Numbered from the stretch's first letter, positions 11,101-22,311 are shown. The stretch is 64,000 bases of DNA from Argopecten irradians (GCF_041381155.1 NC_091142.1:34087604-34151603); one strand, 5' to 3'. Notes: a model not told the origin generated them from the sequence alone. Program-made: numbers and translations.

Positions 11101-12155
11101 AAAGAAAGAAATAGATTTAGTATTATCTAGTATTAGGATTTGCTTTGTTCCCAGACTGTTATCGCTTAAAAAAAGTGTTTCCTAGAAATAGATTGAAATT
11201 TTAATAGCTTTACTGTTTCTATAACAGCACCCACATGCAGGACCTGAAGGATATCACAGCTGATTTACATTATGAGAATTATCGCGCCGAACACCTCGCT
11301 GAGGAGATGAAGAGTTCACAAAGGGAGAGAAGGTAATGATACCTATATAATTTGTATAATTTAGGTGGCGGTAATTTCCATATAATGATAAACTGTCTAC
11401 AAATATAATCGAGATTTTGACGGTAATAGCCCTGTAGTGATAAAGCATTTTGACAGAAAGAGGACTGGTAAAGTCACCAACTGGTATTGACAGATATTTT
11501 TAAATTAATTGTCTTTAAATTCAAATAAAAATTGAATTAAGTTTTAATATTAATTGGAAAAAAATGGATTGATTGCATGTTTTGTATTGATAGACTGTTA
11601 TAGAAGAAGTGTGGTTTGATAATATTTCAGCAAATTGAAGCGAGACTCCATTGTAAACTTGGATGCAGTTTCTGAGACTGACAGGCTACTCCAACAAAAA
11701 GAAGCTGAGGTTTGTTGTGTTTAGTTGTTTATTATTATTCATTATTAAGTGTTGAGGCATTGTTTTTAGCTGTACAGAGTAAGACAGTATTTCATGAATC
11801 ACTGAAATCTAATACTAGATTATCTCCCCTTAGTTTTAAAAGTTGACAATTCTTTTCAATGGTAGCGTTTTGATAAAAAAGTATTTATAATAATTGGAAT
11901 AGTGGTGTGGTCCATATTTATTTAAAGTAAAGGGGAGGTAACCTTATATAATTTCTTGTATGTTTTTCCCAAAATATTTTAGTTTAATTTGCGAAGGAAA
12001 GCAGAAGTACTTCAAAATTTAATTTAGAATTGATAGTGCTATATTAAAAATCTTTTCCCCACCAGATACAACGGATGCAAGCTATGCTGGCCAAAATGCA
12101 GGCCCAACTACAAAATAATCAGTCACCAGCTAACGGGAAAGTAGCCAATGGTTAG
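5146..12155 (+). CDS. Septin GTPase (SEPT2/4/5 group), 11 visible exons
   Basis: Septins are filament-forming GTPases of the cell cortex and cytokinesis. Coding exons, all with GT..AG borders and matching phases: 5146-5239, 6444-6530, 6796-6919, 7185-7319, 8191-8308, 8657-8758, 9031-9127, 10833-10884, 11228-11332, 11631-11709, 12066-12155 (stop TAG). They sum to 360 residues. The visible protein opens with the conserved [12 protein letters not shown] segment. It carries the P-loop GETGLGKST (exon 2), DTPG (exon 3), [11 protein letters not shown] and [15 protein letters not shown] (exon 4), the G4 motif AKSD where AKAD is usual, the acidic CDSDEDEEF segment, and [10 protein letters not shown] of the septin unique element. 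A short C-terminal coiled coil is rich in Gln/Met. [12 protein letters not shown] and [13 protein letters not shown] wording favour the SEPT4/5 side. The initiator exon was not found, so the start is open. No breaks were seen. Confidence 0.93.
5640..6050 (+). repeat. Old tandem-core element inside septin intron
   Basis: Contains 'gggtcaaaaagggtcat', 'ggctatatcaataaa' and 'ggaatcaaaattgtacaaatg', all matching the repeat unit of the 34819-36181 array. It ends at about 6028-6050 with a diverged version of that element's terminal 'ggccctctgggcctctt'. A degraded relative of that family. Confidence 0.55.
6172..6375 (+). repeat. tRNA-derived SINE
   Basis: Reads as a tRNA-like head: a box A-like 'ggtggtgtagtggt' and a good box B 'ggggttcgaatca' about 40 bp later. 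A non-tRNA body follows and ends in AT-rich DNA. It lies in the septin intron between the first two visible exons. Confidence 0.65.
7269..7430 (+). repeat. 61-bp tandem copies of septin exon 4 end plus donor site
   Basis: The last 51 bp of the exon ending at 7319 and its donor gtaagtaact form a unit starting at 7269. The unit repeats at 7330 and, truncated, at 7391, a period of 61 bp. Each full copy keeps a usable-looking ...cacgg|gtaagt donor. Confidence 0.9.
7489..7962 (+). repeat. Minisatellite, 'gatgacctttata' units
   Basis: About 470 bp of variable 13-37 bp units based on gatgacctttata with tgacctttata and gagtgt variants, inside the septin intron. The open frame at 7821-8018 is a by-product. 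Confidence 0.9.
8464..8656 (+). repeat. 61-bp tandem copies of septin exon 6 start plus acceptor
   Basis: Units beginning atattagatgaaatcaagga start at 8535 and 8596, with a more degraded one before them (from about 8464). The true exon starts at 8657. Each unit carries an upstream 'ttgtag' acceptor and about 47 bp resembling the exon, then falls out of the exon sequence. The period is 61 bp. Confidence 0.9.
9150..10155 (+). repeat. 44-bp minisatellite derived from septin exon 7
   Basis: About 18 near-identical 44-bp units (9352-10143) contain 'ggaggcaagaatctgag' and 'gatgtattcctggggatag'. They follow 3-4 intermediate units (9171-9330) that are closer to the exon, such as 'ggaggcaaaattaatcc' and 'agggtcggat'. 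The exon itself (9031-9127) has ggaggcaaaaaaatcc, gggtcggatgtac and ccttggggaatcgtagaa in the same order. The array lacks stops on the minus strand, which creates a false open frame of 201 codons. Confidence 0.93.
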
Positions 12156-14636
12156 CTGGATTTTCACATCAACATTGATATCGTAAGGATGATTGATCAT
12201 ACGACAGTTAACGTGAATAGCTGAGTGGGAATTGGATAACTGTTACTGACGTCCTCATCTCGGACTATTTATAAAATGAGGACAATGAGAGCATGGAAGA
12301 TACATAAAGTATGAACATTTAAATGTGAAATTCATTTCCTAAAATAAGCTGTGTTGCTGAAAAAACTTTGATGACTGAATAAACTGAATCATCGTTTGTG
12401 AAGTACCGAAATGGAGTATCGACTCGCAAGTTTATTTCAGTAAGTTAAAAACTCCTTTGTGAGTTACAGAGAAGGTCATTTCAGCTTTGGTTATATGGCA
12501 TTAGTTATCTCCCTTGAGGGATAGATGTTTGATAGCTTACAGGGTACTACTAGGAACTCTAGATGTCCTGTTGATTTGAACATCCAAATCTAACTTATTG
12601 TTGAAGATCCTATCTTACTTTGATGGATAACTTGATCAGTTACATTGTAATTGAAGGATTTTAAATGAAAATATTTTAAGAATGTTAGGATTGATTTAAG
12701 CTCAAACATCTATATTATGTTACACATGAATGAAATTTTGAAAATAAATTCAGTGCTGGAAAGTTTATTTAGTACTTAAGTATCACATACAGGTCTGGTT
12801 TTGTCTGTTATATCTTACTGAAATGTCAAGGTCAATTGAAATGAATTTAATTGGCTGTTGAATGTGAGGTCATGTGAACATTGTGCAATATTTTCATTGG
12901 AAGGAAATTAGAGCTGTATGTATGTACCTATTTGATGTCTATATTTTTATTTTGATTTGATGTTGTCAGCCACATGATGGTAAAATTCATCCAGATTAAT
13001 GGTTGATTCAGTTAAGTAAAATGGCAGTAGAACTCATTTCATGTAGACTTGTACAAATTCAAATACAGGGTTGCTGGAGGGTATTAAATGGCATATTACA
13101 CGAAAAAGCGAAGAATTTATAAAAAGTGTTTCAAATTAACTATATGTAAAATTGGTGGATGCACGCCTGTTTTTGGTTTTAGGAAGAACATTATGGTAAA
13201 TATTGATTTTTTTCATTGAAACGGACAAGCACAGTCTGATTTGTGTAACCTTCTTTATTTCCATTTTTTATCAATTAAATTTGTATGTTGTTTTTTTAAA
13301 GAACATGTAATATAAATATTGAAGGTGATGACCATACACAGTCTCTTATGTTGATGAGTAAAACAGGAAGCTGGCCAGGAAGGTTTGGTTATAAACCTGA
13401 TGTCCATGTAATGTAAGAGATGTAGACCTCCAGTTATCCCTAGTACAGTATTATGCTACTTTTTAAACATATACATGTGTATTATCATTATATATATATA
13501 TTAATTTATTCCACTTCACACTTTTTTCTACATCTTTAAAAATTACAATTTTATGACTGCTCCTTTAACACATACATTAGGATTACACTATATACGTATA
13601 CGTTAATTTAAATTAAATTAGAAACCGAGAATAATTTCTAAAATACATTTTTATGACAGTTCTACGATAACACTTTATATACATTTGAATTAGATTTGAC
13701 ACCAAGAATAATTTCTTAAATACATTTTTATGATAGATCTCTATAAATAAATCTTTAGATTGAATTTGAAACAGAAAAAGTATAAGTAATCAAGATTTTG
13801 CTGTCGTAATTTAAGCTTGTTGATTTTCAGATCAATTACAAATTACAAGCTTTCATCCACATGCTACTTAAAAGGAGTGTTTACATTGTTGACCAAGGTA
13901 TCAATCACATTTACTGTATTTATATACAGAATGTAGAATGTTTTTCACTCAAAAAGTTTTCAAAAAATTTCAAAGCATTTTCTTCAGGTTGTCAATTATG
14001 TTTAATGTTCAGAATTCCTTCACAATTTACATCAATATTCACTGGTTTTGTAACATGGATCTTATATTTATGTCAACATACTTATTTTCAGATTAGAAAC
14101 CTTTTCCAAGGAAAGGCTTATGCCATTATGAATATTGTCATGATCAGCATCATAAATATCGACTGATGTCATCAAATCTCTATTGTCAAAGTTGGTTTGA
14201 TACCAGTGTTTATAATATTTGAACTACCATTACAAAACTAAAAAAGGAATATAAAACTGTTAGTGATGTACATTTACATGTATTCTTGTTCTTTGTACAA
14301 TTCATTATAGTGAGCGTTTTATTCATTACTTTTGTTTTATCCGATGATAACCGGATATAATATAAATAAAATGTATATGTAGTATGTTTGTGTTTTTGTT
14401 TTCTTATACCGTCTATGCATATTAGAGAGTTAGCTCCCTTATGGGTAGGTACATGTATCTATTGTTAAGTCATTATTTTAATTTGTGAGCGCAATTCACA
14501 TCATTTTCTACAAAATGTTTAATGTTATATTTACATTTTCACTGCAGTCCCACTATGTAACCATGCCAAGTGTAGTTGGCAGTCATATAGACTATGAACT
14601 TCAATCGCTTAATATGATGTCCTTTACAAAAATTGT
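12156..14636. other. Septin 3' UTR and downstream AT-rich DNA
   Basis: Several AATAAA-like hexamers (for example near 12378, 12743 and 14365) could serve as poly-A signals; I cannot choose between them. There is a TA microsatellite at about 13489-13503. No gene was recognised; the open frame at 13861-14166 has no known motif. Confidence 0.4.
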
Positions 14637-15535
14637 GAATTATTTGACCCTGGGGTCTCGCGTTTCCCCCTGGGGAGGGGGTCTTTAGTTTATATAGGAA
14701 AAACACATTTCTGAGCATCTTTTGCTCAATTTTTATAGGAAATGAGTCAAACTTGGTTAGAATTATTGTCCAATCTGATTAAAATACAGATCCTTATAAC
14801 CACTCCGTTATATAAAGGATCTGACAATATCCCATAGGAGGTCACGTCCAGATGACCTTTGAATGAATGAAGAGTTTTACGTGCCGTGACGCTAAATATA
14901 ACGTTTCGGGGCACGAGCAGATGACCTTTATACCACGTCGTCTTCATATAGGATACATTTTCCACACATGTCACACCCATTGAAAACGATATTTCGTCCC
15001 AGTATGAATAAACAATTAGCTTTATTGTGCTCTTTGGGCGAGATGACTACGTAAACCGAAATAATTCGGACAGTTTTTTCAAACTATTTCGTCCCTGAAA
15101 TTCACTGTCAAAATTTTTGCAAGTAGCAATTTGATTGGCCATTTCCAAAGGTCACCTGGACATGACCCCTAATGGGATTTTCTCAGATCCTCTTATCAAA
15201 TGTAGTGATAATAAGGATCTGTATTTTAATCAGATTGAATTATTGTCCTGAGATATAGCATTTTAACATCCATATCGGTCCTCACTGACGGTGAACACCC
15301 CCAACCCCCCTCCCTGGGGGACCAGAGGGGCGAGACCAAAATGACTAAAATTTCAAAACATGTTCCGAGTTCACAGGTTTGATGAAAGCAAATTAATACT
15401 CTTCAAAGATTAAAAAAGTCATTTATAAAATCACTGACCATCTTCAAGTGCCAGTATATAGTGTTTATATGTCTTTGTTTCATTCTGTATCCAAAGTCAG
15501 GTGACCGTTAATGCCCATTGGCCTCTTGTTCACCA
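14637..15535 (+). repeat. Dispersed repeat, 'aggtgaccgttaa' family, interrupted by a MITE
   Basis: Starts with 'ctggggtctcgcgtttcccc' and ends with 'caggtgaccgttaatgccc' and 'ggcctcttgtt'. Three tandem relatives lie at 33419-34467. The copy is split at 14771-15237 by a separate element. Confidence 0.75.
14771..15237. mobile_element. MITE, 467 bp, with 10-bp target duplication
   Basis: The terminal inverted repeats of about 90 bp begin caatctgattaaaatacag and are highly similar between the two ends. The target duplication aattattgtc lies at 14761-14770 and 15238-15247. Uninterrupted relatives of the host repeat (near 33455 and 34168) show the sequence once. There is no coding sequence. A 10-bp duplication is typical of Mutator-type elements; the superfamily is an inference. 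A related end occurs near 30668-30760. Confidence 0.88.
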
Positions 15536-16001
15536 TTACCTTTAGAAAGTCCGAAAAAATGCTTCTCAAATTGCGTACAATAGGTACACATGTAGGTTGA
15601 CATTGCCAAACAGATTGTGAAAAGGTAAAATAAGAGTGAAAATCCATCTTTTATATTGATATTCGTTGGTTATCATTTGTATATACTTTCTCCTTGTCAA
15701 TCTGAAAAAAGTACAGATCTAGAAGAGCAGGGAGCTACACAAAACTTTTTGAGGATGATCCTTGCTCTGACATTTCTGCCTCCACAATAAATTCGTGCAT
15801 CGTTTAAGACTATGACTGCCTTGGTCAGATGCCCAATATAACCATCCCTTGAGGAACTTTGTCCACTGGATGCGAACTTGATTACTTTACACTTCACCCT
15901 CTACCAACTTGTGAGCAGGAAAGAAGCAATGAGACAGTCAATTACTAGTGGACCTGGACCGTCAGCAGAGCACTGTCACTGTCATTGAACAGACGCTTGT
16001 G

Positions 16002-16539
16002 GAGCAGGGGCATGTAACTAGAATTATACCTGCTGCCCCTATTGCATGATCGTAAAAGGCGACTAAATTTAGGATCTTATGATCTTTTTTCTTCTTCCTA
16101 ACTGACTTTATCTTTCCTAATGCCTCCCTTGCCAGGCACCGCCACACTTTTGGCCTTGAGTTGAGCTTTCGCCCCTCTGAGGAAGGCTCTGGGTTCTGTC
16201 CCCTGGCCGAGACACACCAAAGTCTTTAAAAGTGGTAGTTTCTGCTCCTGCTTAGCGCTCAGCATACAGGGAGTGGGACGACTGGTTCGCCCGTTGTCAG
16301 TATAATGTGACCGGGTGGGGTGTGTTGCGTGGTGTCTTCGGCAGCATGCTTCAGTTGTATAGCACTATAAAAAGGGCAACAGTTCCACTATACAAGAAGA
16401 CACAACATGTATATACCTCAGTCTCCCAAAACACGCACCTCACACAACATACACGCAACACAACGCATACATGGGAGGCCGTCCTTACATGGCCATAGCT
16501 GGTAATAGGACGTTAATTAATCAATCAAACAAGCAAAAA
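16002..16539 (+). repeat. (CAAA)n-tailed retroposon, near full length
   Basis: Runs from the 5' section 'cctgctgcccctattgcatg' through 'ggccgagacacaccaaagtc', 'tgaccgggtggggtgtg' and 'atgggaggccgtccttacat' to 'taggacgttaattaat' and an imperfect caaac tail. One of the longer copies of a family with at least 12 members in the window. Confidence 0.85.
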
Positions 16540-16596
16540 CTCATTCGAACCTAATGAAATAACTGATGGATGGTTATTGGGCAATAGTGGTTACGG

Positions 16597-16985
16597 TTTG
16601 TTTGTTTGTTTGTTTGATTAGTTAACGTCCTATTAACAGCCAGGGTCATGTAAGGACGGCCTCCCATGTATGCAGTGTGATGCGTGTATGTTATGCGAGG
16701 TGCGTGTTTTGGGAGACTGCGGTATATTCATGTAGTGTCCTCTTGTATAGTGGAACTTTTGCCCTTTTTATAGTGCTATATCACTGAAGCATGCCGCCGA
16801 AGACACCAAGCAACACACCCCACCCGGTCACATTATACTGACAACGGACGAACCAGTCGTCCCACTCCCTGTATGCTGAGCGCTAAGCAGGAGCAGAAAC
16901 TACCACTTTTATTGACTTTGGTGTGTCTCGGCCAGAAGACAGAATCCAGAGCCTTCCTCACAGGGGCGAACGTTCAACTCAAGGC
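16597..16985 (-). repeat. (CAAA)n-tailed retroposon, 5'-truncated
   Basis: Begins on + with (TTTG)n, the tail on the other strand, and ends in 'gcgaacgttcaactcaag'. It faces the preceding copy tail to tail with 57 bp between. No clear target duplication. Confidence 0.85.
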
Positions 16986-17039
16986 CTGCGACCATGGTTG
17001 GCTACTCCTACAGGAAGTATAATATCTACCATAAAGTGA

Positions 17040-17312
17040 TACGTTATGTAATAGAGCTTGCGCTTGGTTTATAAAAAAATGAGAAATTTCGCTGTATCTA
17101 TAGACCTCTTCATTTGGCACCAAAAAGAGAGCAGTAAATGTAGTGTTTGCAACAGCAATATTACACAATATTTGTGAGGAAAAGAACTCCATTTGCCCGA
17201 AAGCGATGACGATGAGGATAGTGATGGAAACGCCAACGCCTTATACCACCCCGACGATACTGCAAATGGAATCAATGTAAGAAAAGAAATCATCAACAGG
17301 GTGTTTTCTTGA
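17040..17312 (+). pseudogene. PIF/Harbinger transposase C-terminus, fossil
   Basis: Around 17128-17185 one frame reads AVNVVFATAILHNICEE, the 'A..iLHN' signature that closes the DDE domain of PIF/Harbinger transposases. A one-base shift near 17190 leads into an acidic tail in another frame (PESDDDEDSDG ... TANGINVRKEIINRVFS, stop at 17310). An antisense retroposon copy lies just upstream and has probably removed or displaced the rest. Only the C-terminal end is left. It points towards the Myb-like accessory gene on the opposite strand at 18.4-19.9 kb, the convergent layout of a two-gene Harbinger element. Confidence 0.6.
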
Positions 17313-18377
17313 CTAGAATTTTTAATTCAGAAAATATTTCAACATTGGCTGATTCAATAAAAGTGAACTCAAAATCTTCAATGATATTGTGACAATATTA
17401 AAGTCCTTTATAGACCCCTGCGTAATGAAAAAATAAATTGAAAGTTTGAAGTTTTAATTTGTTGTTACTCTAATAAGCATCAATGGCAAATGTAAGGTTG
17501 CTTATCATGGCTTATAATAAAATGTTGAAGGTCTAACAAAAATATTTACCGGTTTAACTAAAGTGTTTTTTATTTCTTTGAAAAGAATTAAAACTGAAAT
17601 CAAATGTTTCAATGAAACTTGAGCAAATAATTCCTTAATTTGCTTGCAAAAGAAGAAGTTGGAAAATTAACATCACTAGAAATGTTATTATCTATGAAAA
17701 TGTCTTGTACCTACTTAGATTATATTGCCTGAATATGCTTAAAAAGAAAATGATTTAAAAAATTGATGTTCTTGTTCCTCAAATTCTTTTCTCTTCAAAA
17801 AAGTAGACTGTGACACTTGAATAAGGCCAGTACCAAGAGCATATACAGAGTTCACTGATGCTGATGATAAGGGCGTTGATGAACAAGATACCATATATTT
17901 TGAAGTCAGAATCTTCTTCCAAGAAATTATCCTTTTTGTTGTAATGAACTCTTTTTATTTTAAAGACATTCGTAATATCATTGAAGATTACAGCCGTATT
18001 TGTATGGACTTCTTTCACGCTTTCTCAAAAGTCTGCAAAATAAAGCATGATTTACCTTAGTGATCTTTCAAGGATATTATCGCTTCTAATTTTCTTTACG
18101 GTTTCTAATACATATTTTGAATCCTAAGGTTATTTAAATATACTTTTTAAAAACAAGTACGGATCACGGAAAGTGTAAACATTCAAAACTTTGAAAACAG
18201 CAGACAATGGTGTCAATACCAGTTTATAGCTATAAGTATTGTGTAAACTTTAGAAAAAACTTACACAGCACAGTCTTACATATTTTCTTATTTAATTTTA
18301 TTAATTCAGTTATTTATCTGTTACTTATTATCCTTATCATAGCAAAGCAAATGTCGGTTGTGTTCCCTCCTCGTTTT
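17313..18377. other. AT-rich non-coding stretch
   Basis: No convincing gene. The minus-strand open frame at 17779-18018 has no motif. It may be the interior of a decayed Harbinger-like element. Confidence 0.35.
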
Positions 18378-18933
18378 CTACTTCTGTTCCATAGCTGTAG
18401 AGTACTCCGAAGCCGAAGTGAAGTTACATGACTGTTGGATATCAACACTGTATGGTATTAAGTATTCTTTGAGCTTTGCAATTTTTAGGAAACTTTCTTC
18501 ACATCTAAGACGAAATTTCTCTATTTCAAGCATTTTTTTTTCGACAGCAAATCTCTCTGTTTCCACATTAAACCTGCTTTTCTCAACCACATACAAATTA
18601 TAATTGGTGTAATTTAATGATGTCACTAATGATGTTTTTACCGACATTGATCTCTTTTTGCTTTGATACGTTGACGATGGATTAGGACGGCGTTGGTGTT
18701 GTTGGAGATACAGACATGGAAGCTGATATATCTCGATCTTAATTAGAAGCTGTAATTTCATCCCTTATATTGACACTGTCATAGTTTGTGGACTTTGTAT
18801 CAATGGTATTTCTGATAGCTCTTTCCCATATTTGTTCGACCCTTGGATTGTCATCGTGCGTAGAGACAACTCCCTCGTCAATAGTTGTAAACCCGGATGC
18901 TGACGATGACTGACCTATTAGGCTATAATTCAA
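18378..18933 (-). pseudogene. C-terminal part of Myb-like transposon accessory gene
   Basis: Two overlapping minus-strand frames (18933-18739 and 18761-18378). The second ends in a charged helix-forming segment with repeated Glu/Lys/Leu (ETERFAVEKKMLEIEKFR). Such a tail is common in Myb/SANT-like accessory proteins of Harbinger transposons. I link it to the Myb-like part at 19445-19913 because it follows on the same strand; a splice or frameshift between the two frames is assumed, not shown. Confidence 0.4.
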
Positions 18934-19122
18934 TTTTGCTTGTTACGAGCATTTTCATTGGCTTAAAAATTTACTTTATCAGCCCATAAAGGAAAAAATG
19001 GCGTCGCCGTTTATAACGTTGCTTCTGATTGGCTGAGATGACGGCGTAATGATTTCATAGACAAAAGAGTCCCATAATGAATTTTGAATATTGAAGAGAT
19101 TATCTTTAGTAAATTGAATTAT

Positions 19123-19277
19123 AAGGATTAATTTGAATATATTTTTTATGTTATGGAGATATAACACAAAAATCTGAGTGTACTCTCATCATAAACCGCT
19201 TCGCGGTTTATTTAGAGTACACTCTGATTTTTGTGTTATATCTCCATAACATAAAAAATCTATTCAAGTTAATCCTT
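19123..19277. repeat. 155-bp palindrome (foldback)
   Basis: The two arms of about 76 bp are nearly exact reverse complements, centred at about 19200 on aaaccgc-ttc-gcggttt. The arms contain 'agagtacactc' and 'gttatatctccataac'. It lies between the two parts of the Myb-like gene, so it is either an inserted foldback MITE or the fused ends of two elements. Confidence 0.9.
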
Positions 19278-19444
19278 AAATAATGTCAAAGGGAATATAT
19301 GACGCCACTGTTTACTGTTTATATCATTTCTGTCAAAAGTGATACAATTCATGGTTTAACGATTTTCTTCGGACACACATACAATATATATATACTTAAC
19401 TTTGTCAGAGATTTAAATAGCATCATTGAATTATCTATACATCT

Positions 19445-19913
19445 TCATTTGTACAGTATATTGAACGGATCTGTAACAGCGACATTTTGGGCACTATCGC
19501 CAGCGACAACTCCTAACATTGCTATTATTTTTTCCTCTAAAATATTGAATTCCTTTATTTTTTCACCACCCCCGGTTTCTGATCTTTCACGTTTTATTTT
19601 GGCTTCTTTTCCTTTTACAACACTTGCCCAGTCTTGCCTTCTTTTCCTTGTGTCATCCACAGTGCGACATGATATGCTTACGGCGTTTACCTTTTTTTGT
19701 AATGTTTACCCACTCCCTTGTTTTCTTCTTTTCATTTGATATGGTATCCGAAAACTTTCTTAATATAACCTCTCGCTTGTCGGCGACACCTTCAACAAGA
19801 GCCGTAAGCAGGTTTCCGCGTTCGTTTAGCCACATGTCAATTTTACTCATTAATAAGCTTGACACGAGCTTCGAAAAGTTACTAATAAAAACCGCAGAGA
19901 AGACAATCCGCAA
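19445..19913 (-). pseudogene. Myb/SANT-like DNA-binding protein (NAIF1/Harbinger type), frameshifted
   Basis: The minus strand reads NERGNLLTALVEGVADKRE, then FSDTISNEKKKTREWVNIT. After a one-base slip in an A run (near 19695-19702) it continues VNAVS..CRTVDDTRKRRQDW and TGGGEKIKEFNILEEKIIAML. The order and spacing match the Myb/SANT-like domain (Pfam Myb_DNA-bind_5 type) shared by NAIF1 and Harbinger accessory proteins, which carry the transposase to the nucleus and DNA. The initiator is taken as the ATG at 19913. The single indel in a homopolymer could be a true break or a sequencing error. Confidence 0.7.
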
Positions 19914-20441
19914 ATATTTCGTCTGCCAGCTTTCCGAGTGTTTACTTGACGTGCACCAATCTAAAGATGTGAACTGTGTACTAATCGGTAAATATAGTAT
20001 AATTTTGAAGATACATGCATGAAGAAAATTTCAAGAATCACAATGGTCGCTTAACAATCATATGGAATACACATGGATTGACGGGGACCCAAAACGAATA
20101 ACTTCGCATTGATCAGTAAGACCTAGTAACTGAATGACCATCATGCTCTGTGTATATGTTTTTGCAGGATAGAACTTAATTCCCACAGTATATTAATGCT
20201 GAAGGAAGTTAGTGGTGTTTGAATGCAAACATTCGAGTTTTGAGCTTTGAAAGATACGAATCGTAGCATATAGAAATCTGCGCGTGGGACTTGTTTTTTT
20301 GGTTTGTTTTGGAAATTGGTGTGCATGCTATTTTCTCCTTCCTTTTCCCTTTCTCGCTATTTTCTCTTACTTTGATATCTGCTTTATCGTTTGAGACTAT
20401 CTGCATATCTGTATATTGACAATGAAGCTCAAAATGACAGG

Positions 20442-20726
20442 TTTGTTTGTTTGATTATTTTAACGTCCTATTAACAGCCAGGTTCATGAATGGACGGCCT
20501 CCTATGTATGCAGTGTGTAGCGTGTGTGGAGTGCGAGTTTTGGGAGTCTGCGGTATGTTCGTGTTGTGTCTTCTTGTATAGTGGAACTGTTGCCCTTTTT
20601 AAAGTGCTATATCACTGAAGCATGCCGCCGAAGACACCAAGCAACACACCCCACCCGGTCACATTATACTGACAACGGGCGAACCAGTCGTCCCACTCCA
20701 TGTATGCTGAGCGCCAAGCAGGAGCA
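20442..20726 (-). repeat. (CAAA)n-tailed retroposon, 5'-truncated
   Basis: Starts on + with gtttgtttgtttgatt, followed by 'taacgtcctattaacagcc', and stops in the segment 'gctgagcgccaagcaggagc'. The rest of the 5' part is missing. Confidence 0.85.
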
Positions 20727-20739
20727 AGGTTTCCGGGTA

Positions 20740-21310
20740 CACACTGTGTAATATACTATGGAAATGTTAAAATTTAGAAAATGGATATTCATGAATACAC
20801 ATGTATAACTTCATGCACTAGTGTATTCATGAATATCCATTTTCTAAATTTGTACATTAAGCCAATTTTCTCAATTTATATATTATGTTACATAATGTTA
20901 TAATTTAGAAAATGTGACCGGGTGGGTTGTGTTGCTCGGTGTCTTCGGCGGCATGCTTCAGTGATATAGCACTATAAAAAGAGCAACAGTTCCACTATAC
21001 AAGAAGACACAACATGAATATACCGCAGTCTCCTAAAACACACACCTCGCACAATATACACGCAACACATCGCATACATGGGAGGCCGTCCTTACATGAC
21101 CATAGCTGTTAATAGGACGTTAATTAATCAAACAAACAAAAATTTATGATATATTATACCAATTAATAACTAAATTGTTATAATTTATAACATTGACACG
21201 TATGTAACATAATATGAAAATGTTAATGTTTAGAAATTGACTTTATGTACAAATTTAGAAAATGGATATTCATGAATACACTAGTACATGAACTTACATT
21301 TCCATATTAT
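20740..21310. repeat. AT-rich inverted repeats around a retroposon copy
   Basis: The phrase 'aaaatggatattcatgaata' occurs at 20779 and 21258 and in inverted form at about 20822-20845. The last two framed copies with 'cactagt' make a palindrome at about 20775-20855. The retroposon copy at 20914-21147 sits within this repeat. Confidence 0.65.
20914..21147 (+). repeat. (CAAA)n-tailed retroposon, 5'-truncated
   Basis: Begins at 'tgaccgggtgggttgtgttg' and runs to 'taggacgttaattaatcaaa' with a caaacaaac tail. Confidence 0.85.
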
Positions 21311-21799
21311 GTTACAAAATCCAGATTTCAGACCTCAATTTTTGACTTATTTGGACATGTTCAAAGGTAATTATATAACTAATATTTAGTTTTCTAGGGT
21401 CTCAGTAGGACTCTGTGTGCATAAAATGGAGCAAACGCATAATTACGCATTAATACGGCCACCCAAGGGATATGTACTCATTTCACTTCACTAACAATGA
21501 TTTGTGGCAGTACTGCCTGCCGAAAATTATTTTCATCTTTTATCTTTACTTTTCAAATTGAAACCTATGCATTGAAAGCACTGTAATTCTTAATATCTTG
21601 TTATATTTAATTTTGGTGATGAATAACATATTTGAAGCTCATCTCGATTCGTAACTGTATGGAAAATACGGCACATACAATTAAGCATTAATGTGTGAAA
21701 TGATACACTTCATTTTTACATTTTATAGTAATTAAAAACTTTTATTTTTACTCTATAATATTGAAAAATAACAAATATCTAAGTGCGAAAAACAAGTAA

Positions 21800-22311
21800 G
21801 CGCACGGCCCGCCATTTCCATGCCTGATTTAGGCGGAGCAACTATAAATTCGCAAAAACTTTCCATAAGTTTAATACCGAAACTTTCTCAAGTTTCAGCC
21901 AAATCGCACCGGTAGAACTTGAGAAGAAGTTCAAAATGTGTTTTCAAGATGGCGGCTGTGGCGGCCATCTTGGATTTCGGATCGACCCGAAAAATAACAA
22001 TACTTGGTCGGGACCATGTTAGGATCATTTCAGGCAAGTTTCAGCCAAATCGCACCGGTAGAACTTGAGAAGAAGTTCAAAATGTGTTTTCAAGATGGCG
22101 GCTGTGGCGGCCATCTTGGATTTGGGATCGACCCGAAAAATAAGATTACTTTGTCGGGACCATGTCAGGATCATATCAGGCAAGTTTCAGCCAAATCACA
22201 CCTGTAGAACTGGAGAAGAAGTTCAAAATGTGAAAAGTTTACGCACGGCGGACGACGACGGACGAAATATGAAGACAATAGGTCATCCTGACCCTTCGGG
22301 TCAGATGACCT
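21800..22311 (+). repeat. Tandem-core repeat containing 'aagatggcggc'
   Basis: Units of about 148 bp holding 'gtttcagccaaatcgcaccg', 'gaagaagttcaaaatgtg' and 'aagatggcggctgtggcggc' repeat about 2.5 times (from 21892, 22040 and 22186). The array ends in 'cgcacggcggacgacgacgg' and the hairpin 'tgacccttcgggtca' next to gatgacc. The end modules resemble those of the arrays at 31-36 kb and 56-57 kb. A related unit lies at about 41085-41275. Confidence 0.75.
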
